From: Candidatus Omnitrophota bacterium
Lineage (GTDB): Bacteria; Omnitrophota; Gorgyraeia; Zapsychrales; JANLHA01
Assembly (NCBI GenBank): GCA_023247815.1
Contig: JAHFFS010000025.1
Coordinates: 1 to 10,458 of the forward strand
Direction of reading: 5' to 3'
DNA: 10,458 bases
Shown here: positions 1-7,678 of the stretch, piece by piece
Layout: every line of letters starts with the position of its first letter
Position numbering within the stretch: the stretch's first letter is position 1
Notes under the pieces: model-generated
Database searches by the model: none
The model's input: only the letters and a program-made list of their open reading frames with translations
Told to the model about the DNA's origin: nothing
Made by a program: the position numbers and the translations under genes

Positions 1-1
1 T

Positions 2-2281
2 GATAATCAAAAATTCCGCGCCTCAATCCAAACGCTGTCTCATCAAATTGAAAAAAACGCGCACCAAACATCCAACGCGCTTCTAGCAAAACGACATCTT
101 TTGGATCCGGATTCCTTCTATTTTTATGGCTTAAACAAAAAATTGCTCGCGCAGGGAAAAATCGCCGACCACTGGAAAGGCAGTAAATTTCTCAATGACG
201 ACATGCTTGCCCCCTTAGGCCATTGGAACCCAGTGACGTTGCATCCCTACATTGGCAACTGGATTTATTCTGTCCTAAAAAAACTCATTCCTGATATTAC
301 CTTAATGAACGCCGTCAGCTGCACGCCATTGCTGATCACCTTTCTCGTCATTTTTCCGCTGCTGGGTTTATATCGTATGATCGGCTTGAATTCTGTCTCG
401 TCGCTGATTGGGGCGATTTACTTTCTACTCTCTCCCATCTATCTCAGAAGAAGCATGTACGGCTGGTACGACAACGATTGCTATAATATTTTTTTCCCTG
501 TCCTCATCCTGTATTTTTTCTTCTGCGTCTTAAAAAACAAAAGAAATAAAACCCAAATTCTTGCGGCCGCGGCCTGCTGTGTTTCTTTGATCCTTTACAC
601 TTACTTTTGGCAAGGATGGGTTTATCTTTTCAGCGTTGTCACCTTATCGAATTTGCTCATTTTCATCCTATGCCTTCTCTTCTATCAGCGGCACCTGCTA
701 AAAAACTCCTGGCGATTGCTGTTAGGCATTTTCTGTAGTTTCCTTGCCGCCTACATTGCCCTTTTTGGATTTATGGATTTCATTTCGCTCTTTGAAGAGG
801 GGTGGGACGCCATCACAAAATTCCTTAACCCGCAATTGGGCTTATGGCCCAATATCTTTATCAGCGTCGGAGAACTGAACAAAACGACCTTGCCTCTGCT
901 GCTGGAACTGCTCGGGGGGCCTGTTTTTCTACTTTTATCCGTCTGGGGATTTAGCGTACTCACGACTCGAGCGATTAAGTCCAAAGACCCTGTCAAACAA
1001 GCCCAATGGATCACCATTTCTGTTTTATTATCATCGTCCCTGCTCTTAGCACTTAAAGCTCAACGTTTCAATCTATTGCTCCTGGTCCCGCTGGGGTTGG
1101 TTTTTCCCGTGGGAGTTCAACACCTCCTGGCTCTGCTCACTAAAGCCATCCGTTTATTTCAGCAGCCGACGGCAAGAAAAGAAATCACCATTCACTGCGC
1201 GACGTGCTTATGTGCCATCGTCTTGATTGCTTTTCCTCTTCACACCGCGCATCAATTGGCGCAAATCATCCGCTCCATCTTCAATGACGCCTGGGAATCG
1301 GTCTTACTCAAAATCAAAGATGAAACCCCAAAAGGCAGCATTATCAACACCTGGTGGCCGCCGGGACATTTCATCACTTCGATTGCGGAAAGGCGCGTCA
1401 CCTTCGATGGAGCAACCATCAACGTCCCACAGGCTTACTGGATGGCGAATGTCTTTTTGAGTCCCGACGAAGAACATGCCTTGGGCATCCTACGGATGCT
1501 CAATGACAGCGCTAATCAGGCATCTGAATATCTTGTTGGCCTGGGGATGGACTTGTCGACTGCCGTTGATTTGCTAAAAAAAATTACGGTTGTCCCTAAA
1601 AATAAGGCGAGGGAATTCCTTCACGCCCATTTGGCCAATGAACAAACTGAGCACCTCTTGAGTTTGACGCATTCCGCGCCACCACCGAGCTATCTGTTTG
1701 TTTACAACGACCTTGTTGAAAAAAACATCCTCTTGTCTTTTGCGGGGCGATGGAACATTCAAGAAATCGAGCAAATCAATCGTGACAAAACATTGTTGAA
1801 AGAAATTTTAAATAAAGACCTGCCTGACTACGTCAATACCCTCTGGCAACTGCAGGGTGGGCAGACCCGTTTCAGCGAAATCCTTATTCAAAAACAAAAA
1901 TTGGGAGACATGATTGTTTTTGATCAAGGGGTCTCAATCAATCTCAATAATTTGGAATGTCGAATCGCGTCCCCCACGTTCGGACAGGGAACTCCAGTGA
2001 GTTTGGTGTATCTAAACAACGAGGGGATCATCACCGAGCATCTCTACGACGAACACAACCTCAGCTATTCGGTGATTCTTTTTCAAGATCCAGAAGGGCA
2101 TCAATGCATTTTAGCTGATCCCATTCTTGCCCGATCCTTGCTGGTCAAACTTTACTATTTTAATGGTGAGGGACTTAAATCATTCAAACCTTTTGCCAAA
2201 CAGAGTGACTTGACAGGCCGCACACAGATCTTCGTCTATCAAGTGGATTGGACAAATTTTCTAAAATCAAATGACAATTGA
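2..2281 (+). CDS. STT3-family (GT66) oligosaccharyltransferase-like membrane protein, 5'-partial
   Basis: The frame is open to the left edge, so the true start lies outside; the TTG at 101 is internal, because codons 2-100 encode further sequence leading into the DPDSFYFYG motif. Numbered from that TTG, I see the first acidic motif (D2/D4), about a dozen hydrophobic segments to residue ~385, the second acidic motif in GWYDNDCYN (D124, D126), a SVGE motif (E258) like the STT3 SVSE/TIxE loop, QRF (R322) before a hydrophobic helix, and then a soluble C-terminal domain with WWPPGH at 418-423 and an amphipathic DLSTAVDLLKK segment. In known STT3/PglB enzymes the acidic residues and the loop glutamate bind metal and the acceptor amide, and WWDYG reads the +2 Ser/Thr of the sequon. 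The family transfers a lipid-linked glycan to protein on the outer face of the inner membrane. Here DY of WWDYG is replaced by PP, so acceptor specificity is uncertain. It ends in TGA and converges on the TPR-barrel gene. Fold assignment is firm; activity is inferred. Confidence 0.86.
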   Translation, partial: DNQKFRASIQTLSHQIEKNAHQTSNALLAKRHLLDPDSFYFYGLNKKLLAQGKIADHWKGSKFLNDDMLAPLGHWNPVTLHPYIGNWIYSVLKKLIPDITLMNAVSCTPLLITFLVIFPLLGLYRMIGLNSVSSLIGAIYFLLSPIYLRRSMYGWYDNDCYNIFFPVLILYFFFCVLKNKRNKTQILAAAACCVSLILYTYFWQGWVYLFSVVTLSNLLIFILCLLFYQRHLLKNSWRLLLGIFCSFLAAYIALFGFMDFISLFEEGWDAITKFLNPQLGLWPNIFISVGELNKTTLPLLLELLGGPVFLLLSVWGFSVLTTRAIKSKDPVKQAQWITISVLLSSSLLLALKAQRFNLLLLVPLGLVFPVGVQHLLALLTKAIRLFQQPTARKEITIHCATCLCAIVLIAFPLHTAHQLAQIIRSIFNDAWESVLLKIKDETPKGSIINTWWPPGHFITSIAERRVTFDGATINVPQAYWMANVFLSPDEEHALGILRMLNDSANQASEYLVGLGMDLSTAVDLLKKITVVPKNKAREFLHAHLANEQTEHLLSLTHSAPPPSYLFVYNDLVEKNILLSFAGRWNIQEIEQINRDKTLLKEILNKDLPDYVNTLWQLQGGQTRFSEILIQKQKLGDMIVFDQGVSINLNNLECRIASPTFGQGTPVSLVYLNNEGIITEHLYDEHNLSYSVILFQDPEGHQCILADPILARSLLVKLYYFNGEGLKSFKPFAKQSDLTGRTQIFVYQVDWTNFLKSNDN

Positions 2282-2322
2282 AATGTCGTCATCAATGTCA
2301 AAGGCCAAGACGAAATTGTATT
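2282..2322. other. Convergent intergenic spacer, 41 bases, no clear terminator
   Basis: This short spacer separates the stop codons of the STT3-like gene (+) and the TPR-barrel gene (-). It contains no strong GC-rich hairpin followed by a T-run on either strand. The only inverted repeat nearby is a weak stem of about six pairs including a G-T wobble (2271-2276 with 2284-2289) that starts inside the STT3-like coding end. On the minus strand it is followed by a moderately T-rich ATTTGATTTT. No promoter is expected between convergent genes and I see none. Confidence 0.6.
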
Positions 2323-3213
2323 TTAGAAACGTGTCACGACCGATCCGGTAAAGCTGGCAGTTTGATAATCGTCGCTGTCCCAATAATAGTCGGCGACCAA
2401 TTCCAACATCATGTCATTAAGAATCTTCTGTTTGAGCTGCAGTTGGAATTCGTTACCCCGAACAAAATCCCACGATTCCTGGCTTGCCGACGTGGTGGTG
2501 CTGCCAAGTTGCCGACCGGAATTGAGCAATTCCAACGTTCTCACCCAGGAATATTGATAGGCCAGCTCCAATTCTGTCATATCGCCAAGTGATCGTCGGG
2601 TTCCCAACTGCAAGGAATGTTCGTATTGATGATCAAAAGAGTAATACTCGACGACATCTTTTTTAAAATCCCGATAACCCAATTGGTATTTGATATCTAA
2701 CCAGTCTTGCAAATAGGGCACGTCTGTTTTGACCCAGGCCGCGGCACGATCTTCCTGATTATTGACCTTATCATGATATTGATGGACGCTGTTGCTCAAA
2801 CCCCAGGATTGATGGGGTTTGATGCGATGTTCGTAGACGACGGAATAATTATCCCGCTCAATCAATCCGGAATTGGTTCGGCCAAAATCCTTGGCCACAA
2901 ATTCGTCGAGATACAAAGAGACAAGAAAAAAATGCTGGTCTTTCACGAATTTCAAAGAGGCCTTGGGATCAACCCTCTGCTCCTCAACAAATGGAAAGAT
3001 GGAATTGCTCGTCACATTTTCGTAATCATTCATATCGGCCCCCGCCGCCAGCGTAACGGCTTGATTGGGAAGATATTCGATCTGCAGTTCTCCTTTTTCA
3101 ATATCCACGTCATAATTCTTAATCTTTTGAATGCGATTCTCCTCTCTTTGCAGGCCCGAACTGATCCCGCCAACCAAACGGGTCCTTTTTACTGTCGGTG
3201 TCACAAACCGTAA
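2323..3213 (-). other. Predicted outer-membrane beta-barrel domain of the exporter
   Basis: This segment encodes the last 296 residues of the TPR-barrel protein. It contains no TPRs. It shows repeated stretches of alternating hydrophobic and polar residues (for example GELQIEYLP, ASLKFVKDQHFFLVSLYL, NEFQLQLKQKI and MMLELVADYYW) linked by polar turns and acidic loops. I estimate 12-16 strands by eye. The final strand ends FTGSVVTRF with a C-terminal Phe, the common signal for outer-membrane insertion. The length is close to that of the PgaA barrel. I cannot assign it to a specific barrel family without a profile search; YaiO-like and BcsC/PgaA-like are the leading options. Confidence 0.75.
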
Positions 3214-6200
3214 GCCCTTTTCCAGACTTGAAAGTTGTGTTTCAACCTTTTTGAGATCTTGGTTCACTTCCCGCTCCCTGCCATACTTCACGTAAGAAGT
3301 GACTGTTGTGTGCGTCACGGGCTTCAAGTCATCCAAATATTTTTTAGCGACGATGTTTTGAGAATCCCGATCTTTGACCTTAGTGAACAGCTTCTCTGCT
3401 TCCTTAAATTTCCCCTCTTTGATTTTCATTTGCGCGAGCTGATTAACAGCGTCCAATTGATGGCTGTCTTTGTCGATCACCGCTCTGAAATTTTCTTCCG
3501 CCGCTGGGTATTGTCCTTTCTGGGCTTCGGCCTGGGCCAGGGCCAACAAAACATCCTGATTGACACCCGGTTTTTCTTTAACAATGCTCAGTTCGCTGAT
3601 CGCTTCATCATAATTTTTTTCCCAGAGTTGGAGATTTCCTAAAATCGTGCGCGCCTCCAGATTATCAGGATTGAACACCAGGCTCTGCTTGATCGTATCA
3701 ATGGCTTTCTGATGCTGGCCGGTCCAAGTATAAAGACGGCCCAGTTGGAATTGATATTCTCCATTTCCCGGAACCTTTTGCGCCAGCTCTTCCAACAGGC
3801 CAATCGCTTCTGTAAACCGTTTCTCCTTTTCCAATTGATTGACTCGACGCTCCGTAAGCCGATTCAAAATATCGTCCTGCTGTTCGACTTTATCGATCTG
3901 CGCTTTCATCGCCCGTTGTTTGGGATCCAAATAAACCTTTAACTGATTGAGATAATCATTTGCAACCTTATTTTCAGCGTCGAGTTCGATCACTTTTTTA
4001 AATTTCTGTTCCGCATCTTTGTAATCTCTCTCAACAAAGGACATCTGACCGAGATAACAAAGGGCCTCAATATTAACCAGATCCAATTCATGCGCAACCA
4101 CAAAATAATGTTTGGCCAAATCTTCTTGATGTTCGTTCTGCGCGATCTTTCCTAATCCGACATAAATCTCGGCGCTGTCCGGAAAGCGTTTGCGTAAATC
4201 GATAAAGGCTTGCTTGGCACTTTGAAAATCTTGCCTCCAGAGACTCAAATTGGCCAGCATCACTTTGGCATCAAAATGCTCGGGGTTGATCAAAAGGGTT
4301 TTCTGAATGCACCCCGCGGCCTCATCCCACTCTTCCAAACTCGCGTATAATCGACCTAACTGAAAAAGGTAATCGGTGTTTTGTGGATCCATTTTATGCA
4401 ACTCCTGACACAATTCAACGGCCTTTTGATAGGCACCCTTTTTCTCCAGTTCCAATACCTGTTTGAATTTGAAAACGTCTTCTGCGCGGATTTGCGTTTC
4501 GGCCTGATCCAGCGCGTCTTTCAGATCGCCCACACGGCGATCCCGCAGCTGATTCACCCGAACGGTCGCTTGGTAATGGGCAATTTCTTCAAGAAACTGC
4601 CTGGCCGTATCATTGGTAGAATCCATATCCAAAACTTGCTTAAACATTTTTTCCGATCCTTGATAGTTCTCCTGAATAAAATACATTCGCCCCAACTGTG
4701 TCAAGGCATCCATGTTTTTTGCGTCAGAGTTTAAAACATTCTTAAAATTTTCTTCGGCCAAAGAATACTGCTTGGTTGACAAGTATAAATTCCCCAGCGC
4801 CAGATAAGCTGCGGGATTCTTCTGGTCATACTGAAAAACCCCTTCAATGACCCCTTTTGCCTCTTCAAAACGATCCTGCCAAATCAGAACACTACCCAGC
4901 AGGATCCGCGCGTCCGTATGCTGAACGTTTTCATTCAACACCTTGCGTAAATACTCTTCCGCCTTTTGGTATTCATCGGTCCAAGCATACAGACGCCCAA
5001 GTTGAAAATTGTATTCAGCATCATACTCCGCCGACAAACCTAACTCTCGCGACATTTCCATGGCCTCGCGCAACGTGGCCAAAGTATCCATCATCGCTTG
5101 AACGTTTTCCTTTTGTGCCGAACCTTTCCGCGAAATCTTCTGACTGGTCGCGCGATAAATCCGCACATTCAAAAGCTGTCTTTTTATCGCGAGATTCCCG
5201 GGATCTTGCTCCAAAATTTTTAAAAAAACCGCTTCGGACTCATCTAAGCGCTCCTCAATAAAAAACAACTGCGCCAACCGCTTCGCCGCGTCAAAGTTGT
5301 TCGGTTCTATGGTTAAAATTTTGCGGAACAGTTCCTCGGCCTTATCATTTTCTTTAAGATTCCAATAAGCCATGCCCAATTGCAATAACACCTCGGTATC
5401 AGTTGGCCGCTCTGAAGCAACCTGTTCGTATTCCGCCTTTGCTTTTTCGTATTCTTGCTGCCAAAAATAAACGTTCCCCAGTAAACGGTGCGCGTCGATA
5501 TAACCAGGCGCTAGGCCGACACATTTTCTGGCAAACTGCTCCGCATCGTTCAACTTCTCAAGCCGTAAATAATTCTGCGCTAAATAAAACAAATGATCCG
5601 CGTTCCGCGGAAAACGTTCGTAAAGAGCAGTGTATAAAACAAGGGACTTATGATACGCCTGTTCTTTTTCAAAAATTTTTGCTTGCTCTTTGAGCTTACC
5701 GATAATGTCGTTGGTGAAAACCTGATCCTTCTCCTCGAAGACCGGGATCTTCAAACCACCCGGTTGCTTTTGATCATCATCGGCTTGCAAAAACTTCTGG
5801 TATTGTGCAACAAATTCAAGATAAGCCTCAATCTCGTTATGAGAAGGATCCAAAACCAAAATTTGCTTAAAATGATTTTCACATCGATCAAATTCCTGCA
5901 ATTGCCAAGCAATCCTGCCTAGGATGATGTGCAGATTGATGTTCTGCGGATCACGGCCGTTCGCATCCTCCAACAGACTTTGTGCCCGCTCATAATCTTT
6001 CTTTTCCCAAAGGACAAACCCAAGGAGGTCACGAGCCTCCATATTCTCCGGAGTCATTTTTAGACACTGATTAAAATATTCTTGCGCCGCATCAAATTTT
6101 TGTGAAAAATAATGCAATTGCCCCAGTTGAAAAAGATACTCCGAACTCGCTGGAAAAGCTTCATGAAGAGCTTGATAGAGAACAATGGCGCTCTCGTAAT

Positions 6201-7674
6201 CATGCGCTTCCTTTAATCCCAACGCCTGACATAGGATATCCGGAAGCATCAGAATCGTTATTTTTTGGGGAGCCTCAGCATTGGCGCTGGGGATTTGCGC
6301 GTTTGCTTTACTTTTCTCTTCCTGTTGTTGCAGTTTATAGCGGATATTTCCCAGCTGATTTGCTAAATCAAAATCCCGTGGGTTGACGTCCAAGGCTTTT
6401 TTAAAATAAAACTCCGCACCCCGCAAATCATTTTTTTGAACCATCAGTTGACCGAGCATCCGATTGGTTTGTTCGTCTTCTGGACTCAATTCCACGAACT
6501 TCTTCAAAAATGTTTCCGCTTTTTCCCACTGTTTCGTCCAAAAACACAACTCCCCCAACGCAAAATGATAATCGCCCTCATCCGGGAAACGCTGATTCAA
6601 TTTTTCATAAACCTTGATGGCCGTTTCAAAATCCTTTTGCTTTTTATTGGTTAAGGCAAAATTGAGAAATCCAGAAACGTTTTCCGACCTGACCTCCTGA
6701 TTCCAGTCAAAATTTTTATTGGCCTTACCCATCTGAAATTGCACAGTCCCTAAAAATTTTTGGCTTTCATAATTGTTGGGATCCAACTGCAAACTTTTTT
6801 TCAAAAATTTTTCCGCCTGGCCGCCTTCATCCTTCACGAAATATATTTGCGCCAGCATCCGGTAAACTTCCGAATTCTCACCTACGGCTTCCAGATAACT
6901 TTTAAAATATTTCTCTGCCCCTCCCTGATCGTTATTCCAGAATGTCTCTTGGGCCAAGTCAAAAAAGACCTGTCCTGACAGTGGCAACAGTTGATGTAAA
7001 AATTCAAAATATTGAACAGCCTTTGGATGATCCTTACGTTCCTTGCATAAAAGTGCCGCTTGCATAAGGTCGGCAACCTCAAGGGCCGAAGGATTTTTCT
7101 TCATGGCAACATCCCCCATAGGCAATTCCAAGCGGTAACGGATCCTTCCCAATTCTTCGGCCAACTCAAAATTTCCAGTTTCAAATGTCAAAACTTTTGT
7201 TAGGACAGCATCGGCCTTTTCCAAATCATTCAATCTTTCATAGACCTTGGCTGCCTCTTTTAAAGCTCCCATATGCTGAGGTTGTTTCTTTATAATCAAT
7301 TCAAATTCTTTTTTAGCTTCTTCAAGTTTATCCTGCCATAACTTGATATTTCCCAACACGAGACGGCTGTCCAAATAATCAGGATCCAGTTCTAAACATT
7401 TGTTCAAATTTATTTCTGCCAGCTCGTATTCTTTCAACCAGGCGTATAGTCGACCAAGATGAAAATGGATTTCCGCGTTGCTCGGCTCAAGACCGACAAG
7501 CTCCTCAAACGCTTTAACGGCCTCTTGATAATTTTTTTGCGACTCAAAATCCAATGCCTTCTGATAAGTAACCGTAAAATAATTCAATTTCTGCGCCCAG
7601 GAAATGGCCGGCCCCAAACTGAACTGGAACAAAAATAGAAGAAGAAATTTACTAATGGTTTTTTTTGAGATCAT
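2323..7674 (-). CDS. Giant secreted TPR-repeat protein with C-terminal outer-membrane beta-barrel (BcsC/PgaA/YaiO-like exporter)
   Basis: This encodes 1783 residues. I chose the ATG at 7674 because a typical signal peptide follows directly (basic MISKK, a Leu/Phe-rich core, likely cleavage at SWA-Q after residue 27), an AAGGA site precedes it, and the frame upstream overlaps the glycosyltransferase gene. Residues ~30-1450 are about 33 TPR units in eight modules, separated by charged or low-complexity linkers. Residues ~1455-1487 are a charged, coiled-coil-like linker. Residues ~1488-1783 show alternating hydrophobic/polar strands rich in Tyr, Trp and Phe, ending in VVTRF; a terminal Phe is typical of BAM-assembled barrels. 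Known TPR-barrel proteins (BcsC, PgaA) lead exopolysaccharide through periplasm and outer membrane; the barrel's size is similar to PgaA's, but the TPR part is far longer. Recurrent LGRLYAW and LLGNxxxW signatures recall YaiO-family TPRs. Position four bases after a processive glycosyltransferase supports polysaccharide export. The cargo cannot be read; an adhesin-like or scaffold role is the alternative. Confidence 0.93.
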   Translation of the reverse strand: MISKKTISKFLLLFLFQFSLGPAISWAQKLNYFTVTYQKALDFESQKNYQEAVKAFEELVGLEPSNAEIHFHLGRLYAWLKEYELAEINLNKCLELDPDYLDSRLVLGNIKLWQDKLEEAKKEFELIIKKQPQHMGALKEAAKVYERLNDLEKADAVLTKVLTFETGNFELAEELGRIRYRLELPMGDVAMKKNPSALEVADLMQAALLCKERKDHPKAVQYFEFLHQLLPLSGQVFFDLAQETFWNNDQGGAEKYFKSYLEAVGENSEVYRMLAQIYFVKDEGGQAEKFLKKSLQLDPNNYESQKFLGTVQFQMGKANKNFDWNQEVRSENVSGFLNFALTNKKQKDFETAIKVYEKLNQRFPDEGDYHFALGELCFWTKQWEKAETFLKKFVELSPEDEQTNRMLGQLMVQKNDLRGAEFYFKKALDVNPRDFDLANQLGNIRYKLQQQEEKSKANAQIPSANAEAPQKITILMLPDILCQALGLKEAHDYESAIVLYQALHEAFPASSEYLFQLGQLHYFSQKFDAAQEYFNQCLKMTPENMEARDLLGFVLWEKKDYERAQSLLEDANGRDPQNINLHIILGRIAWQLQEFDRCENHFKQILVLDPSHNEIEAYLEFVAQYQKFLQADDDQKQPGGLKIPVFEEKDQVFTNDIIGKLKEQAKIFEKEQAYHKSLVLYTALYERFPRNADHLFYLAQNYLRLEKLNDAEQFARKCVGLAPGYIDAHRLLGNVYFWQQEYEKAKAEYEQVASERPTDTEVLLQLGMAYWNLKENDKAEELFRKILTIEPNNFDAAKRLAQLFFIEERLDESEAVFLKILEQDPGNLAIKRQLLNVRIYRATSQKISRKGSAQKENVQAMMDTLATLREAMEMSRELGLSAEYDAEYNFQLGRLYAWTDEYQKAEEYLRKVLNENVQHTDARILLGSVLIWQDRFEEAKGVIEGVFQYDQKNPAAYLALGNLYLSTKQYSLAEENFKNVLNSDAKNMDALTQLGRMYFIQENYQGSEKMFKQVLDMDSTNDTARQFLEEIAHYQATVRVNQLRDRRVGDLKDALDQAETQIRAEDVFKFKQVLELEKKGAYQKAVELCQELHKMDPQNTDYLFQLGRLYASLEEWDEAAGCIQKTLLINPEHFDAKVMLANLSLWRQDFQSAKQAFIDLRKRFPDSAEIYVGLGKIAQNEHQEDLAKHYFVVAHELDLVNIEALCYLGQMSFVERDYKDAEQKFKKVIELDAENKVANDYLNQLKVYLDPKQRAMKAQIDKVEQQDDILNRLTERRVNQLEKEKRFTEAIGLLEELAQKVPGNGEYQFQLGRLYTWTGQHQKAIDTIKQSLVFNPDNLEARTILGNLQLWEKNYDEAISELSIVKEKPGVNQDVLLALAQAEAQKGQYPAAEENFRAVIDKDSHQLDAVNQLAQMKIKEGKFKEAEKLFTKVKDRDSQNIVAKKYLDDLKPVTHTTVTSYVKYGREREVNQDLKKVETQLSSLEKGLRFVTPTVKRTRLVGGISSGLQREENRIQKIKNYDVDIEKGELQIEYLPNQAVTLAAGADMNDYENVTSNSIFPFVEEQRVDPKASLKFVKDQHFFLVSLYLDEFVAKDFGRTNSGLIERDNYSVVYEHRIKPHQSWGLSNSVHQYHDKVNNQEDRAAAWVKTDVPYLQDWLDIKYQLGYRDFKKDVVEYYSFDHQYEHSLQLGTRRSLGDMTELELAYQYSWVRTLELLNSGRQLGSTTTSASQESWDFVRGNEFQLQLKQKILNDMMLELVADYYWDSDDYQTASFTGSVVTRF
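3325..7602 (-). repeat. Eight higher-order TPR modules (about 33 TPR units) inside the exporter gene
   Basis: The 34-residue TPRs fall into a repeating order with position-specific signatures. Unit A has the pattern AVxLYExLxxxxP. Unit B has FQLGRLYAW followed by xxEYxxAE. Unit C has LLGNxxxWQxxYxxA. Units D and E have LGxxY or LAxxxF with AExxFKKVLxxDP. Modules begin near residues 30, 205, 340, 485, 665, 850, 1075 and 1280. The later modules (5, 7, 8) hold all five units. Module 6 has a degenerate unit A, and modules 2 and 3 are shorter. Unit B is easily seen at DNA level as related but diverged 30-36-base stretches near 7440-7475, 6120-6150, 4335-4370, 4980-5015 and 3722-3757. This points to old duplication of a five-TPR block followed by divergence, not recent tandem copying. 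Confidence 0.85.
7594..7674 (-). other. Sec signal peptide of the TPR-barrel protein
   Basis: This covers the first 27 codons: a basic n-region (MISKKTISK), a hydrophobic h-region rich in Leu and Phe, and a c-region ending AISWA before QK. Cleavage is expected after A27 by signal peptidase I. No Cys follows the site, so this is not a lipoprotein signal. It supports a periplasmic TPR domain and an outer-membrane C-terminus, and it fixes the start at 7674 rather than at an upstream ATG. Confidence 0.85.
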
Positions 7675-7678
7675 GCGA

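Noticed and set aside
101..103. TTG at 101 as the start of the STT3-like gene
   Set aside because: The same frame is open to base 2 and reads smoothly into the first STT3 acidic motif, which in the family follows a first membrane helix. That helix must lie upstream of the window, so this TTG is an internal Leu codon.
562..575. Short GC-rich gcggccgcggcc stretch as a regulatory or cloning-derived site
   Set aside because: It encodes Ala residues within a membrane helix of the STT3-like protein and has no other sign of being a site or an artefact.
2271..2289. Weak inverted repeat at the convergent junction as an intrinsic terminator
   Set aside because: The stem is about six pairs including a wobble, is AT-rich, and lacks a convincing T-run; it is too weak to call.
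2278..2592. 104-codon plus-strand frame overlapping the end of the STT3-like gene
   Set aside because: It reads as composition-driven Arg/Cys-rich sequence antisense to the barrel C-terminus, with no signal of a real protein.
2707..3213. 168-codon plus-strand open frame opposite the barrel domain
   Set aside because: It is antisense to well-supported coding sequence, has no recognisable domain or ribosome binding site, and is one of many similar plus-strand frames opposite the TPR gene caused by its codon usage.
3325..7602. Recent tandem DNA duplication or repeat expansion in the TPR gene
   Set aside because: The repeats are clear at protein level, but the DNA copies I compared by eye are diverged, so this is an old repeat architecture and not a recent expansion or assembly artefact.
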